NCBI RefSeq assembly: GCF_000735355.1
Contig: NZ_JMPI01000024.1
Location: 62,001-126,000, forward strand
Direction: 5' to 3'
DNA length: 64,000 nucleotides
DNA from: Buttiauxella agrestis ATCC 33320
GTDB taxonomy: Bacteria > Pseudomonadota > Gammaproteobacteria > Enterobacterales > Enterobacteriaceae
Below, piece by piece: positions 22,215-31,410 of this stretch (the first letter of the stretch is position 1; each line of letters begins with the position of its first letter). The translations under genes were made by a program, and so were the position numbers. The notes beneath the pieces were generated by a model, which did no database searches, was not told the DNA's origin, and saw nothing but the letters and a program-made list of their open reading frames with translations.

Positions 22215-22931
22215 TTATTTCGCTGTGTGGGGGCTTAAAACACGGCCTAAGCCCGCAAGTGCAATATCAAGAATCAGGGCAAACAGGGCTGTGGCGGCGG
22301 CACCTAATATCAGGGTCGGGAAATCGTTAAGATATATCCCCGGGAAAATCAGTTCGCCGTAACTGCTGGCACCAATCAAAAATGCCAGTGGCGCGGTGCC
22401 CACATTAATCGCCGTCGCAATGCGGATCCCCGACAGAATGACAGGCCAGGCGTTGGGTAGTTCGACCTGGCGCAGACGCTGCCATTTCGTCATGCCGATA
22501 CCATTGGCGGCTTCAATGAGCGAAGCCGGAACGCCGCATAAACCCGAATAGGTATTACGAACAATTGGCAGAAGTGAGGCGAGGAACAGCGCGATAATCG
22601 CCGGTTTGTCACCAATCCCGATGAACACCATCGCCAGCGCCAGCACAGCTAGCGGGGGCAATGTATTGCCGACGTTAAATATCTGCATCACGTATTCGGC
22701 CCAGCGGCGGGCGGCAGGGCGGCTGAGCAGAATGCCGCTCGGGACACCGACTAACAGCGCCAGCGCCATCGAGCTAAACACTAAAATCAGGTGCTGTTGC
22801 CCGAGATAGAGCAAATCGACCTGACGGGCTTTGATCGTCTCCGGGCCAATTCCCCAGACGAGCAGCCCGAGCACGACGATCAGTGCCAATGCACCTGCGC
22901 AGGTGCGTTTAACGAGTGATGAATTTTGCAT
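22215..22931 (-). CDS. osmY: osmoprotectant ABC transporter permease OsmY
   Basis: First gene of the osmYXWV operon and the second membrane subunit of the importer. About 238 residues with the coupling loop [22 protein letters not shown]. The ATG at 22931 ([10 protein letters not shown]) has GGGAG upstream; the frame continues to 22967 without a better start. This osmY is unrelated to the E. coli periplasmic protein of the same name. Confidence 0.9.
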   Translation of the reverse strand: MQNSSLVKRTCAGALALIVVLGLLVWGIGPETIKARQVDLLYLGQQHLILVFSSMALALLVGVPSGILLSRPAARRWAEYVMQIFNVGNTLPPLAVLALAMVFIGIGDKPAIIALFLASLLPIVRNTYSGLCGVPASLIEAANGIGMTKWQRLRQVELPNAWPVILSGIRIATAINVGTAPLAFLIGASSYGELIFPGIYLNDFPTLILGAAATALFALILDIALAGLGRVLSPHTAK

Positions 22932-23149
22932 TGCAGTGTGTCTCCCTGTTGCACGTGTTATAGCCACCGCGCGGGTCGCCTGTTGTTATGCCTTGTGTCG
23001 GCAGGGTGTTTTGACCTATAGCAACGTGAGGGGAATGATTCCAGTTTATGTGGAATTTAGCAGGCTTATGATTTCTGGGGGAATGACGAGTTTGGCCTTG
23101 TGCCGCCTCGCTTGAGGAGGAAGGTAAAGAATTGTCTTAAAATGGATTT

Positions 23150-23174
23150 ATAAAAGTTACGGCGTAACTTTTAT
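23150..23174. terminator. perfect 11-bp inverted repeat, probable terminator
   Basis: ATAAAAGTTAC-GGC-GTAACTTTTAT. It lies downstream of the dmsD stop on the minus strand and could end the ynf operon. The A/T-rich stem base also makes it a possible regulator site of osmYXWV, which is less likely. Confidence 0.5.
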
Positions 23175-23185
23175 TGTTTTGGTAA

Positions 23186-23214
23186 GTGTCGGATGTCGCT
23201 GCGCTAATCCGACC
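23186..23214. repeat. REP-like unit downstream of dmsD
   Basis: GTCGGATGTCGCTGCGCT followed by AATCCGACC, a diverged REP palindrome close to the 3' end of the ynf operon. Confidence 0.6.
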
Positions 23215-23264
23215 TTCAAGGGATGATTTTAGAGGGTGGATGACATCCACCGCTTCTCAGATTC

Positions 23265-23903
23265 TTAGGCGTGTAATTCTTTGGTTGCGACCGGAATCAG
23301 CAGGTCTGTGCGCCATTCAGCAAGGGTGATTTGGGTTAACTCACCTAATGCCTGATAAAACGGGTGTTCGGCATGGGCGATAAACAGCTCCAGAAAACGC
23401 CCACTCCACGGCAAAATGTGCCATGCCAGCAGTTCATCGACTTTCTGCTGCAAGCCTTCTTCAGCAAGCCAGGCGGCCAGCATCAGTAACAAACCGATGT
23501 GATCTTCCGGTTCATTGCTCTCTTGCTCATTGGAAATATCGTTTTTGCGCATCCAGCGGCGCAGTTCCAGCATTGAATCGCCAAACAGGACACTTTCTTT
23601 ATCGAGATAAACCGAACCCCACGGGGAGGCAGGTAATGCGTAAGGGCCAATAAACAGGCGTTGCCAGGCTTCGCTAAGTGATTCTTGCGAATAATCCAAC
23701 CCGTCAGTCATGCGTTGTGCAATCGCTGCCAGTTCATCGTGCTGCACTGGCCATTGCTCGGCCCATTTCGGGTCAGCCAGTGAGGCGTACAGCGAGGCGA
23801 CATCCCGGCTTTTTGGTTCTTGATAATAAAGCGCACCCAGGACTCTACCTGTCAGGGCGATAGTCGCCAGGCGTTGTGTTGTTGCCGACGTACTTTTAGA
23901 CAT
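23265..23903 (-). CDS. dmsD: Tat proofreading chaperone DmsD
   Basis: Cytoplasmic REMP-family chaperone that binds the twin-arginine leader of the molybdoenzyme catalytic subunit until cofactor is loaded. 212 residues, all helical. The conserved QRLFIGPYALPASPWGSVYLD and NEPEDHIGLLL motifs are present. The start at 23903 has AAGGAAGAG upstream. It is the last gene of the ynfE operon, 47 bp after ynfH, matching its client. Confidence 0.94.
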   Translation of the reverse strand: MSKSTSATTQRLATIALTGRVLGALYYQEPKSRDVASLYASLADPKWAEQWPVQHDELAAIAQRMTDGLDYSQESLSEAWQRLFIGPYALPASPWGSVYLDKESVLFGDSMLELRRWMRKNDISNEQESNEPEDHIGLLLMLAAWLAEEGLQQKVDELLAWHILPWSGRFLELFIAHAEHPFYQALGELTQITLAEWRTDLLIPVATKELHA

Positions 23904-23950
23904 TCTTCTCTTCCTTAATTGCGCGGGTTTTCCCGCGCATTTTGTACCAA

Positions 23951-24808
23951 TTAACCGGCCACCGCCATGCCGACGGTCATATGCAGGCCATAAAAAATCC
24001 CGCGACCAATACATTCACCGGCAACGATCAGGATAAACCCTATCAACAAGCCAGGCGTTTTAGGCTTAACGCGGCGTAAAAGCGGGCAAATCCAGCAGCC
24101 TAAACCGAGCGCTAACAGTGCGATGCGCCAGACCTGAAGCGAGGCGTAATCAGGAACCAGGGCGCTGGCATGCTGAACGGAACTTTGAATTGCCGCGAGT
24201 TCACTGCCTTGCAGGACGATAATCGCCACCGCCACAAATAACGCCAGCACGCTCAGCGCGGCGAGTTTTATGTGGTGGAAGGAGTAATCGACGGCGCGTA
24301 ACAGCAAAGTCCCAAGCAGCGGGCCACCCAACACCACGGTGATAAAGAAACTCAGCGTGGTGTAGCTATTGTGCCAGGTCGGAACGGTGTCAATCTGGTA
24401 AACGCGAGTCATTGCCCAGACAAAAACCAGCCCCAAAACCATCGTTGCGGCAAGCCATACCCGGCCAATCGCCAGCGGCATTTTCTTCAGCACTGTTATC
24501 AGCCACCAGAAACCACCCACCGCGAAGAACACTGAACCGCTGGCAATTTCATTGCTCAATGCCGACTGCCCAACGCGATTGAGCGAATTAAACGCCCGTA
24601 GCGGTGAACCGAGGTGCATGACCGATACCAGAAACGCAATGCCCATCAGCACCCAGATAAAGAACATGGCGCGAACCATTTTTTGCTGTAACTCGCTATT
24701 ATTACTCGCCGAGTTCCACGCCAGCCCCTTCACAATGACAGCGCCCACCACGCACTGGCCCAGTACGGTAAATAACACTAACGGCCATTCATGCCATCCG
24801 CTTCCCAT
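23951..24808 (-). CDS. ynfH: molybdoenzyme membrane anchor YnfH
   Basis: DmsC-like integral membrane subunit that anchors YnfE-YnfG and oxidises menaquinol. 285 residues, eight helices expected. The N-terminus MGSGWHEWPLVLFTVLGQC is almost that of E. coli YnfH, which fixes the start at 24808; the open frame upstream to 25048 only overlaps ynfG. The start comes one base after the ynfG stop. VYQIDTVPTWHN and ASALVPDYASLQVW are diagnostic. Confidence 0.95.
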   Translation of the reverse strand: MGSGWHEWPLVLFTVLGQCVVGAVIVKGLAWNSASNNSELQQKMVRAMFFIWVLMGIAFLVSVMHLGSPLRAFNSLNRVGQSALSNEIASGSVFFAVGGFWWLITVLKKMPLAIGRVWLAATMVLGLVFVWAMTRVYQIDTVPTWHNSYTTLSFFITVVLGGPLLGTLLLRAVDYSFHHIKLAALSVLALFVAVAIIVLQGSELAAIQSSVQHASALVPDYASLQVWRIALLALGLGCWICPLLRRVKPKTPGLLIGFILIVAGECIGRGIFYGLHMTVGMAVAG

Positions 24809-24809
24809 T

Positions 24810-25427
24810 TTAGACCTCCAGAGGATTGGCCAGATAACCGGTTTTATCCCCACAAGGGCGGCTGTTGGCGTTGGGTTTAATAACAATATTGGGCTTGGTG
24901 AAATGCGCAGAAGGCAGCGGCGCGATTGCCGCCTGGTTGCCATATTTTTGACGCAGTTCAGCAATCGGAGCCATATCCAGAGCACGAAGCGGGCAGGATT
25001 CGACGCAGACAGGTTTCTTGCCTTCAGCGATGCGTGAATAGCAGCCATCGCATTTGGTCATATGGCCTTTTTCCGCATTGTATTGCGGCGCACCGTACGG
25101 GCAGGCCATGTGGCAGTAGCGGCAACCAATGCAAACTTCTTCATTCACCACCACAAAACCATCTTCACGCTTGTGCATCGCGCCGCTCGGGCAAACCTTG
25201 GTACACGCCGGGTCTTCGCAGTGGTTGCAGGCGATCGACAGGTAATAAGCAAACACGTTTTGCTGCCAGACACCGTTGTCTTGCTGCCAGTCGCCGCCTG
25301 CATATTCATAAATGCGGCGGAAACTGACATCCGGGCCTAAGTTTTTGTAATCCTTGCAGGCCAGCTCGCAAGTTTTACATCCGGTGCAGCGGCTGGAATC
25401 TATGTAAAATCCGTATTGAGTTGTCAT
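24810..25427 (-). CDS. ynfG: iron-sulfur subunit YnfG
   Basis: DmsB-like ferredoxin subunit transferring electrons from YnfH to YnfE. 205 residues with four [4Fe-4S] cysteine motifs: CTGCKTCELAC, CNHCEDPACTKVCP, CIGCRYCHMACP and CDGCYSRIAEGKKPVCVESC. No Tat signal of its own; it is exported with the catalytic subunit. Separated from ynfE by 10 bp. Confidence 0.96.
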   Translation of the reverse strand: MTTQYGFYIDSSRCTGCKTCELACKDYKNLGPDVSFRRIYEYAGGDWQQDNGVWQQNVFAYYLSIACNHCEDPACTKVCPSGAMHKREDGFVVVNEEVCIGCRYCHMACPYGAPQYNAEKGHMTKCDGCYSRIAEGKKPVCVESCPLRALDMAPIAELRQKYGNQAAIAPLPSAHFTKPNIVIKPNANSRPCGDKTGYLANPLEV

Positions 25428-25437
25428 TCGCTATTCC

Positions 25438-27879
25438 TTACGCCTTTTGGATATCAACCAGATTGGTGTGTTGTGGATTGCCTTTCGCCAGCGGTGAAGG
25501 GCGCTGCGTGGTCAGCGTATTGATACACGAACCGTGGTCAATGCGATCGCCGGTCATATTGGCTTCGTGCCAGGCGCCCTGGCCCATGGCGGTCACTCCC
25601 GGCATGATACGCGGGGTGACTTTCGCCGGGATCCGCAACTCACCCCGGCTGTTAAACACGCGCACCATATCGCCACTGGTGATACCGCGAGCCTGCGCAT
25701 CAATTGGGTTAATCCACACTTCCTGGCGACATGCAGCTTTGAGCACATCAATGTTGCCGTAACTTGAGTGGGTGCGGGCTTTATAGTGGAAACCGAAAAG
25801 TTGCAGCGGGTAAGTGCTGCGTTCAGGGGCGTCCCAGCCGTCAAAGGTGGAGGCATAAATGGGCAGCGGACTGATGGTTTCGTCTTTTTCCAACTCCCAG
25901 CTGGCGGCGATTTGCGCAAGCTGGCTGGAATAGATTTCGATTTTACCGGACGGCGTTTTCAGCGGATTGGCATCCGGGTCTGTGCGGAAATCTTTATAAG
26001 CGACAAAATGCCCGTTTGGATCTTTACGCTTATATATTCCCATCGTGCGCAGTGCTTCATACGACGGCAGCGCGGGGTCAGTTGCCAGCATCTTGGCGTA
26101 GAGATATTTCAGCCATTCTTCCTGGGTGCGGCCCTCGGTAAACTTCTGGTAGATATCCGGCCCGAGGCGACGGGCGATTTCGCTGGTTATCCAGTAAATC
26201 GGCTTGCGTTCGAACTTCGGTTCAGTCGCCGGTTGGATGAAGATCAGATAGCCCATATTCCCGGCGTAATCATTCGGGATAATGTCTTCTTGTTCGACAG
26301 TCATTAAATCCGGCAGCAGGATGTCGGCGTATTTCGCCGATGAAGTCATAAAGTTTTCGATGACCACAATCATTTCGCATTGGCTATCATCTTGCAGAAT
26401 ATCGTGGGTTTTATTGATGTCGGAATGCTGGTTAGTAATGGTGTTTCCGGCGTAGTTCCAGATGAATTTGATGGGCACATCGAGCTTATCTTTGCCACGC
26501 ACACCGTCACGTTTGGCGGTCATTTCTGGCCCGCGAGCGATGGCATCAGTCCAGCTAAAGCAGGAAATCTGCGTTTTCACCGGGTTCGTCAACACCGGCA
26601 TGCGTTCAATGGTGATGGTGTAGGTGGACTCGCGTGCGCCACTGTTACCGCCATTGATACCCACGTTGCCGGTCAGAATCGGCAGCATGGCGATGGCTCG
26701 TGAGGTTAATTCGCCGTTGGCCTGGCGTTGCGGCCCCCAACCCTGCGCGATATACGCCGGCTTAGTGCTGCCAATTTCACGGGCCAGTTTGATGATTTTA
26801 TCTATCGGAATTCCGGTAATTGCCGATGCCCATTGCGGAGATTTTTCTACGCCGTCCTCGCCCTGACCGAGAATATAGGCTTTGTAATGCGAGTTGGCGG
26901 GCGCGCCTTCCGGCAGGGTTTTCTCATCGTAACCTACGCAGTATTTATCGAGGAAAGGTTGGTCGACGAGGTTTTCGCGAATCAAAACGTGAGCAATACC
27001 GGCCACCAGAGCGGCATCCGTACCCGGACGAATCGGCAGCCATTCATCTTCGCGCCCGGCTGCGGTGTCGGTGTAGCGCGGATCGATAACGATCATGCGT
27101 GCGTTGGAGCGCTCGCGAGCTTGCTCCAGATACCAGGTAATCCCGCCGCCGCTCATGCGCGTTTCGGCAGGGTTATTACCGAACAACACCACCAGTTTGC
27201 TGTTTTCAATATCAGACGTGCTGTTGCCGTCGTTGCTGCCGTAGGTGTAAGGCATCGCGCAGGCAATTTGCGCGGTACTGTAAGTGCCGTAGTGGCTGAG
27301 GAATCCGCCATAGCTGTTCATCAGGCGGGCAACCAGCGAGGCGTAAGGCGACGAACGCGTAATATTCCCGCCGACGATCCCCGAGGTGTAGTTGATATAA
27401 ACCGCTTCGTTGCCGTACTTTTCCACCGTGCCTTTCAGGCTTTTGGTGATGGTGTCCAGCGCTTCATCCCAGGAGATGCGTTCGAACTTCCCTTCACCGC
27501 GAAGACCTACGCGCTTCATCGGGTAGTTCAGGCGTTCCGGGTGATTGATACGGCGACGAATCGAGCGTCCACGCAGGCAAGCGCGTACCTGATGATCGCC
27601 ATACACGTCATGCCCGGTGTTATCGGTTTCAACCCAGGTGACTTCATTATCGCTAACGTGCAAACGCAGGGCGCAGCGACTTCCGCAGTTCACTGAACAT
27701 GCGCCCCAGACCACTTTTTCTTCAGTATTTTGGTTTACCGCAGCGCCAACAGCCGTGGCTGCGGCGCGCAAGCCAAAGGGCAGGGATATTCCACTGACCG
27801 CAAGGGCAAGCCCACCAATGGCGCTGGTTTTCACCAGGCTTCGACGGGTGATTCCATCAGGGCAACTTTGGTTCGACAT
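25438..27879 (-). CDS. ynfE: molybdopterin oxidoreductase catalytic subunit YnfE
   Basis: Periplasm-facing bis-molybdopterin guanine dinucleotide enzyme of the DMSO reductase family; the E. coli paralogues are linked to selenate reduction. 813 residues. The Tat leader carries TRRSLVKT. An FeS site follows (CSVNCGSRC, then RACLRGRSIRRR), and cofactor-binding segments include NPAETRMSGGG and KARTHSSYGNIDVL. WGACSVNC and GNPQHTNLV match E. coli YnfE rather than YnfF. Only one catalytic gene is present where E. coli has two. Confidence 0.94.
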   Translation of the reverse strand: MSNQSCPDGITRRSLVKTSAIGGLALAVSGISLPFGLRAAATAVGAAVNQNTEEKVVWGACSVNCGSRCALRLHVSDNEVTWVETDNTGHDVYGDHQVRACLRGRSIRRRINHPERLNYPMKRVGLRGEGKFERISWDEALDTITKSLKGTVEKYGNEAVYINYTSGIVGGNITRSSPYASLVARLMNSYGGFLSHYGTYSTAQIACAMPYTYGSNDGNSTSDIENSKLVVLFGNNPAETRMSGGGITWYLEQARERSNARMIVIDPRYTDTAAGREDEWLPIRPGTDAALVAGIAHVLIRENLVDQPFLDKYCVGYDEKTLPEGAPANSHYKAYILGQGEDGVEKSPQWASAITGIPIDKIIKLAREIGSTKPAYIAQGWGPQRQANGELTSRAIAMLPILTGNVGINGGNSGARESTYTITIERMPVLTNPVKTQISCFSWTDAIARGPEMTAKRDGVRGKDKLDVPIKFIWNYAGNTITNQHSDINKTHDILQDDSQCEMIVVIENFMTSSAKYADILLPDLMTVEQEDIIPNDYAGNMGYLIFIQPATEPKFERKPIYWITSEIARRLGPDIYQKFTEGRTQEEWLKYLYAKMLATDPALPSYEALRTMGIYKRKDPNGHFVAYKDFRTDPDANPLKTPSGKIEIYSSQLAQIAASWELEKDETISPLPIYASTFDGWDAPERSTYPLQLFGFHYKARTHSSYGNIDVLKAACRQEVWINPIDAQARGITSGDMVRVFNSRGELRIPAKVTPRIMPGVTAMGQGAWHEANMTGDRIDHGSCINTLTTQRPSPLAKGNPQHTNLVDIQKA

Positions 27880-27957
27880 AACTCACTCCATGACATTTTA
27901 TTTCAGGTCGGGATGTCATTGTTTTTGTAGTTTTAGGTGTAATGACAGCGGCGCGAA

Positions 27958-27971
27958 AAATTGCTTATCAG
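27958..27971 (-). promoter_or_regulatory. FNR-like site of the ynfE promoter
   Basis: CTGAT-AAGC-AATTT on the minus strand: one good half-site and one poor one against TTGAT-N4-ATCAA. A -10-like TAAAAC begins about 30 bp from its centre, which would put the site near -41.5. FNR activates the E. coli operon. Confidence 0.4.
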
Positions 27972-27998
27972 GCGAATATTTTCGTCAGGAAGGAGTTT

Positions 27999-28014
27999 TA
28001 CTCATTTAGGAGTA
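27999..28014. promoter_or_regulatory. NarL/NarP 7-2-7 site upstream of ynfE
   Basis: TACTCAT-TT-AGGAGTA: two heptamers of the NarL consensus TACYYMT facing each other with 2-bp spacing, the arrangement bound by NarL and NarP. NarL represses the E. coli ynfE operon when nitrate is present. Confidence 0.65.
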
Positions 28015-28116
28015 GCGTTTGTTAACACGGGTCAAAGTAAGTGCGGAGTTTTGAATGAAAGTTGACTTGTATGGTGCGAGTGAGATAGCGGGGCTGTGAT
28101 GCCCCGGTTTAAGAGA

Positions 28117-28419
28117 TTACTGCGGCTCGGTTTGTGTTCCATCCTGAGTGGTGCTGCCACTTGCCGGATTGTTGCCACTGCTGGTCCGCGTATATAAGAT
28201 TTTCTGCGTATCATTAGCGCAATGCCCTACGACCTGCGCATCGGGTTGGTCGGCCTGGTCGTTAGGGACAATCGTCAAACTAAATCCCGACTCAGGGACA
28301 CCGTTATTAATAATCTTTTGCTGAATGTCGGCCTTAACTTTATCGCATGATGTCTGCGCGGCTAACACTGGAGTGGTCGCGATTAACAGACATACACCCA
28401 GCCAAATCGAGTGTTTCAT
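28117..28419 (-). CDS. ynfD: DUF1161 periplasmic protein YnfD
   Basis: Small exported protein of unknown function. 100 residues: signal peptide (MKHSIWLGVCLLIATTPVLA), a DUF1161 core with SCDKVKADIQQKIINNGVPE, FSLTIVPNDQ and VVGHCANDTQKILYTR, and a disordered Ser/Thr/Gln tail. The two cysteines of the core could form a disulfide. Divergent from ynfC, as in E. coli. Confidence 0.92.
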   Translation of the reverse strand: MKHSIWLGVCLLIATTPVLAAQTSCDKVKADIQQKIINNGVPESGFSLTIVPNDQADQPDAQVVGHCANDTQKILYTRTSSGNNPASGSTTQDGTQTEPQ

Positions 28420-28528
28420 GATCTCTTCCTTATGTTGAGAGTGCTATTAAAGAATAGTCGCTTTAGTGTAAATCGCTGTATTTGCTTATATCATGATTGT
28501 TACCTATCAAGTCGATGACAGGATTTAC

Positions 28529-29239
28529 GTGAATAAAATCATTATCCTCTGTGCCCTGGCGGTGTCTATTGCCGGGTGCGACAATCAGAACAGTACCCTT
28601 TCCTACACGCCTGAAATGGCGAGTTTCTCCAATGAATTTGATTTCGATCCGTTGCGCGGGCCGGTTAAAGATTTCAGCCAAACGCTCATCAACGAAAAGG
28701 GCGAAGTGATTAAACGCGTGGTGGGTTTGGTGTCAGAGGAAGGGTGTTTCAACGAACTCGAATTTCACGATCTGGAAAATAATACCGGAGCCACGCTGGT
28801 GCTCGACGCCAATTATTACCTTGATTCGGTGAGTCGGGAAAGGCGAGTCAAGCTACAAGGGAAATGCCAACTGGCTGAATTACCCGGTGCTGCCGTAACG
28901 TATGTGACGGACGATAACGGTTTTGTGGTCGCGGCTCATGGCGAAGGCACCGCCATCACTTATCAATATGATGCGCAGGGCTATCCTTTAGGTAAAACGA
29001 CGACGGTAAAAACCGAGACTCTCGCCATCACCGCGAAAGCCGGTAGCGACGATAAGAAAAAACTCGATTACACCTCTGAAAGTACACTTAACGGCAAAGC
29101 GATTGCGGTGGTTAAGCAAACCTGCGATTACGATGGCCATTTCAACCCGCTGGAATGTGTGTTGCGCATTACCGATGAAAGTGTCGAACCGCCTAAAGTT
29201 GAAAGTTACACCATCAAAAACAGTATCAATTACTATTAA
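28529..29239 (+). CDS. ynfC: lipoprotein YnfC (UPF0257)
   Basis: Predicted membrane lipoprotein of unknown function. With the GTG start at 28529 (AGGA 7 bp upstream) the product is 236 residues, the same as E. coli, and begins MNKIIILCALAVSIAGC, a proper signal with lipobox SIAGC. An in-frame ATG at 28493 would add 12 polar residues in front and spoil the signal. The body FTPEMASF-like YTPEMASFSNEFDFDPLRGP is diagnostic. Confidence 0.92.
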   Translation: MNKIIILCALAVSIAGCDNQNSTLSYTPEMASFSNEFDFDPLRGPVKDFSQTLINEKGEVIKRVVGLVSEEGCFNELEFHDLENNTGATLVLDANYYLDSVSRERRVKLQGKCQLAELPGAAVTYVTDDNGFVVAAHGEGTAITYQYDAQGYPLGKTTTVKTETLAITAKAGSDDKKKLDYTSESTLNGKAIAVVKQTCDYDGHFNPLECVLRITDESVEPPKVESYTIKNSINYY

Positions 29240-29272
29240 TACTCTGGGTAAAACTTGCTTTAAGGAAGCCGG

Positions 29273-30271
29273 ATGAATTGGTTGCAGCGTCTGAAAATTG
29301 ACACATTTTTGCTGATTATGATTGGCGTGGTCGTAGTGGCTTCACTCTTCCCCTGCGAAGGGGCCATCAAAACGATGTTTGAATATCTGACAACCGCCGC
29401 GATTGCGCTGCTGTTTTTCATGCATGGAGCCAAACTTTCGCGCGATGCCATTGTGGCGGGAGCGGGGCACTGGAAATTACACCTTGTCGTGTTTCTCAGC
29501 ACCTTCGCACTGTTTCCGTTATTAGGCCTGGCGATGGGGTTTCTCTCGCCCGCCATTCTTAATCAGCCGCTGTATATGGGCTTCCTCTATCTTTGTGCGC
29601 TACCTGCCACGGTGCAGTCGGCCATTGCATTTACTTCGGTCGCGGGCGGCAACGTTGCGGCGGCGGTGTGTAGCGCATCGGCTTCAAGCATTCTGGGGAT
29701 TTTCTTGTCACCCGTTTTAGTTGGTGCGCTGATGAATACCCAGGAAGGAAGCACTGACACGTTACATGCGATTGGGAAAATCGTCCTGCAATTGATGGTG
29801 CCGTTTGTGGTGGGACATTTGTCGCGTCCGTTGATTGGCCGCTGGGTCGATAAACATAAGAAATTGATCAGCCTGACTGACCGCTCATCCATACTGCTGG
29901 TGGTGTATGTGGCGTTTAGCGAAGCGGTGGTGGAGGGCATCTGGCAGCAGGTGAATGGCACCGCGCTGCTCGGTGTGCTCGGTTGTTCTATTGTGTTGCT
30001 GGCGATTGTGCTGGTGATCAACACCTGGGTTGCACGCTTGATGGGTTTCAACACGGCAGACGAAATTACCATTGTGTTTTGTGGCTCGAAGAAAAGCCTC
30101 GCCAATGGCGTGCCGATGGCAAACGTGTTGTTCCCGGCGAGTGCCGTGGGGATGATGGTGCTGCCCCTGATGATCTTCCACCAGGTGCAATTGATGGTTT
30201 GCGCGGTGCTTGCGCAACGCTACGCGAAAAAAACGGCGAAGGAAAAAAGCGAGCTTGAGTCAGTTTCCTGA
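29273..30271 (+). CDS. bile acid:sodium symporter family protein (YfeH-like)
   Basis: Inner-membrane protein of the BASS/SBF-like family. 332 residues with about ten helices; closest in my memory to E. coli YfeH, which has the same length, FFMHGAKLSRDAI, AIAFTSVAGGNVAAAVCSAS, and FCGSKKSLANGVPMAN. Substrate unknown. TAAGGAAG lies before the ATG. It is in the same direction as ynfC, 33 bp on. In E. coli yfeH is elsewhere, so this is a paralogue or relocated copy. Confidence 0.88.
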   Translation: MNWLQRLKIDTFLLIMIGVVVVASLFPCEGAIKTMFEYLTTAAIALLFFMHGAKLSRDAIVAGAGHWKLHLVVFLSTFALFPLLGLAMGFLSPAILNQPLYMGFLYLCALPATVQSAIAFTSVAGGNVAAAVCSASASSILGIFLSPVLVGALMNTQEGSTDTLHAIGKIVLQLMVPFVVGHLSRPLIGRWVDKHKKLISLTDRSSILLVVYVAFSEAVVEGIWQQVNGTALLGVLGCSIVLLAIVLVINTWVARLMGFNTADEITIVFCGSKKSLANGVPMANVLFPASAVGMMVLPLMIFHQVQLMVCAVLAQRYAKKTAKEKSELESVS

Positions 30272-30288
30272 CCCAAGCTGTAACAGGT

Positions 30289-31290
30289 TTAAGCCGCGCG
30301 AACTTTAGCGATCAGCGCCTGCTTTTCTGCGTCGGACAAGAAAGCAATTTTCAAACCATTCTCTTGTGCGGTGCGAATCTGCGCCGCACTCAAACCCGCC
30401 TGCGGTGCGGCAACCGTGTATTCATGAATAATATCTATGCCCTGAACCGCCGGGTCATCGGTATTAATCGTCGCCAGTACGCCTTTCTCGAGGAAGGTGA
30501 TTAACGGATGCTTATCCAACGACGCGATGGTGCTGGTCTGGATATTCGACGTCAGGCAAGACTCAATGCCAATACCGTGTTCGGCCAGGAAATCCATTAA
30601 CGCGGGATCTTCGATGGCTTTCACACCGTGACCGATACGCTCGGCACCCAGTTCACGAATCGCCTGCCAGATACTTTCCGGGCCTGCGGCTTCACCTGCA
30701 TGAACGGTGATATGCCAGCCTGCGTCACGTGCGCGGTTGAAATGGTTCAGGAACAGGCTTCCTGGGAAACCCAACTCATCACCCGCCAGGTCAAGAGCAG
30801 TAATGCTATCGCGATGGGCGAGCAGCGCTTCGAGTTCGGCAAGGCATGCGGCTTCACCGAAAGTACGGCTCATAATGCCAATCAAGCGCGCTTCAACACC
30901 AAAATCGCGGCAACCCTGGCGTACGCCTTCAATAACGGCTTCCACCACGCCCGCAACCGGCAGGTTATGCGTCATCGCCATGTAGCCTGGCGAAAAACGC
31001 AGTTCAACATAATGCAGGCCGTTACGCGCGGCATCTTCAATATTTTCCCACGCCACGCGGCGACAGGCATCAAGGTCGGCCAGGACTTTCACGCCCCAGT
31101 CCAGCTTTTGCAGGAAACTCACCAGGTCCGGCGCAGTTTCAACGACTTGTACATGAGGACGAAGGGCTTCAAGGGAATCCGCCGGCAGCGGTAAATTAAA
31201 CTGGCGGCCGAGATCGAGAATGGTTTGTGCACGAATATTGCCATCAAGGTGGCGGTGCAAATCAGTTAGCGGCAGGGTGGTATCAATCAT
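30289..31290 (-). CDS. add: adenosine deaminase
   Basis: Cytoplasmic zinc enzyme converting adenosine and deoxyadenosine to inosine forms in purine salvage. 333 residues. Zinc and catalytic residues are in place: HRHLDG near the N-terminus, the [12 protein letters not shown] loop (His and Glu), RIGHG, and NTDDPAVQG. Next to malY as in E. coli, but the ydgJ-side neighbours are absent here and the YfeH-like gene is convergent with it. Confidence 0.96.
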   Translation of the reverse strand: MIDTTLPLTDLHRHLDGNIRAQTILDLGRQFNLPLPADSLEALRPHVQVVETAPDLVSFLQKLDWGVKVLADLDACRRVAWENIEDAARNGLHYVELRFSPGYMAMTHNLPVAGVVEAVIEGVRQGCRDFGVEARLIGIMSRTFGEAACLAELEALLAHRDSITALDLAGDELGFPGSLFLNHFNRARDAGWHITVHAGEAAGPESIWQAIRELGAERIGHGVKAIEDPALMDFLAEHGIGIESCLTSNIQTSTIASLDKHPLITFLEKGVLATINTDDPAVQGIDIIHEYTVAAPQAGLSAAQIRTAQENGLKIAFLSDAEKQALIAKVRAA

Positions 31291-31370
31291 GGTCGCACTC
31301 TTTTTTTGATTAAAGTGCGTAACAGTATAAAAACAAACGTACCTAAATAGCTACGTTGCGCAAATAATAA

Positions 31371-31390
31371 AGGGGAAGTTTAATTCCCCT
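31371..31390. terminator. malY terminator
   Basis: AGGGGAA / TTCCCCT hairpin 20 bp after the malY stop, with a T/A-rich tail on the minus strand. Confidence 0.6.
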
Positions 31391-31410
31391 CGTTGTTATT
31401 TCACGGCAGA

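Larger units (their letters stand above)
22932..23264. other. intergenic region between osmY and dmsD
   Basis: 333 bp holding the osmYXWV promoter on the right-hand flank of osmY (not precisely located), a perfect inverted repeat at 23150, a REP-like unit at 23186 and a short GGTGGATG / CATCCACC hairpin at 23234-23252 after the dmsD stop. No ORF with a ribosome-binding site was seen. Confidence 0.5.

Noticed and set aside
24809-25048. Longer ynfH reading frame overlapping ynfG
   Set aside because: The extra 80 residues are an out-of-frame reading of ynfG; the conserved start is MGSGWHEW at 24808.
26728-27696. A 322-codon open frame on the plus strand inside ynfE
   Set aside because: It is antisense to a fully conserved molybdoenzyme gene, shows no domain I recognise and has no ribosome-binding site; long shadow frames are common opposite GC-rich conserved genes.
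28493-28528. Upstream ATG start for ynfC
   Set aside because: It would add a polar stretch before the lipoprotein signal; the GTG at 28529 gives the E. coli length and a proper signal peptide.
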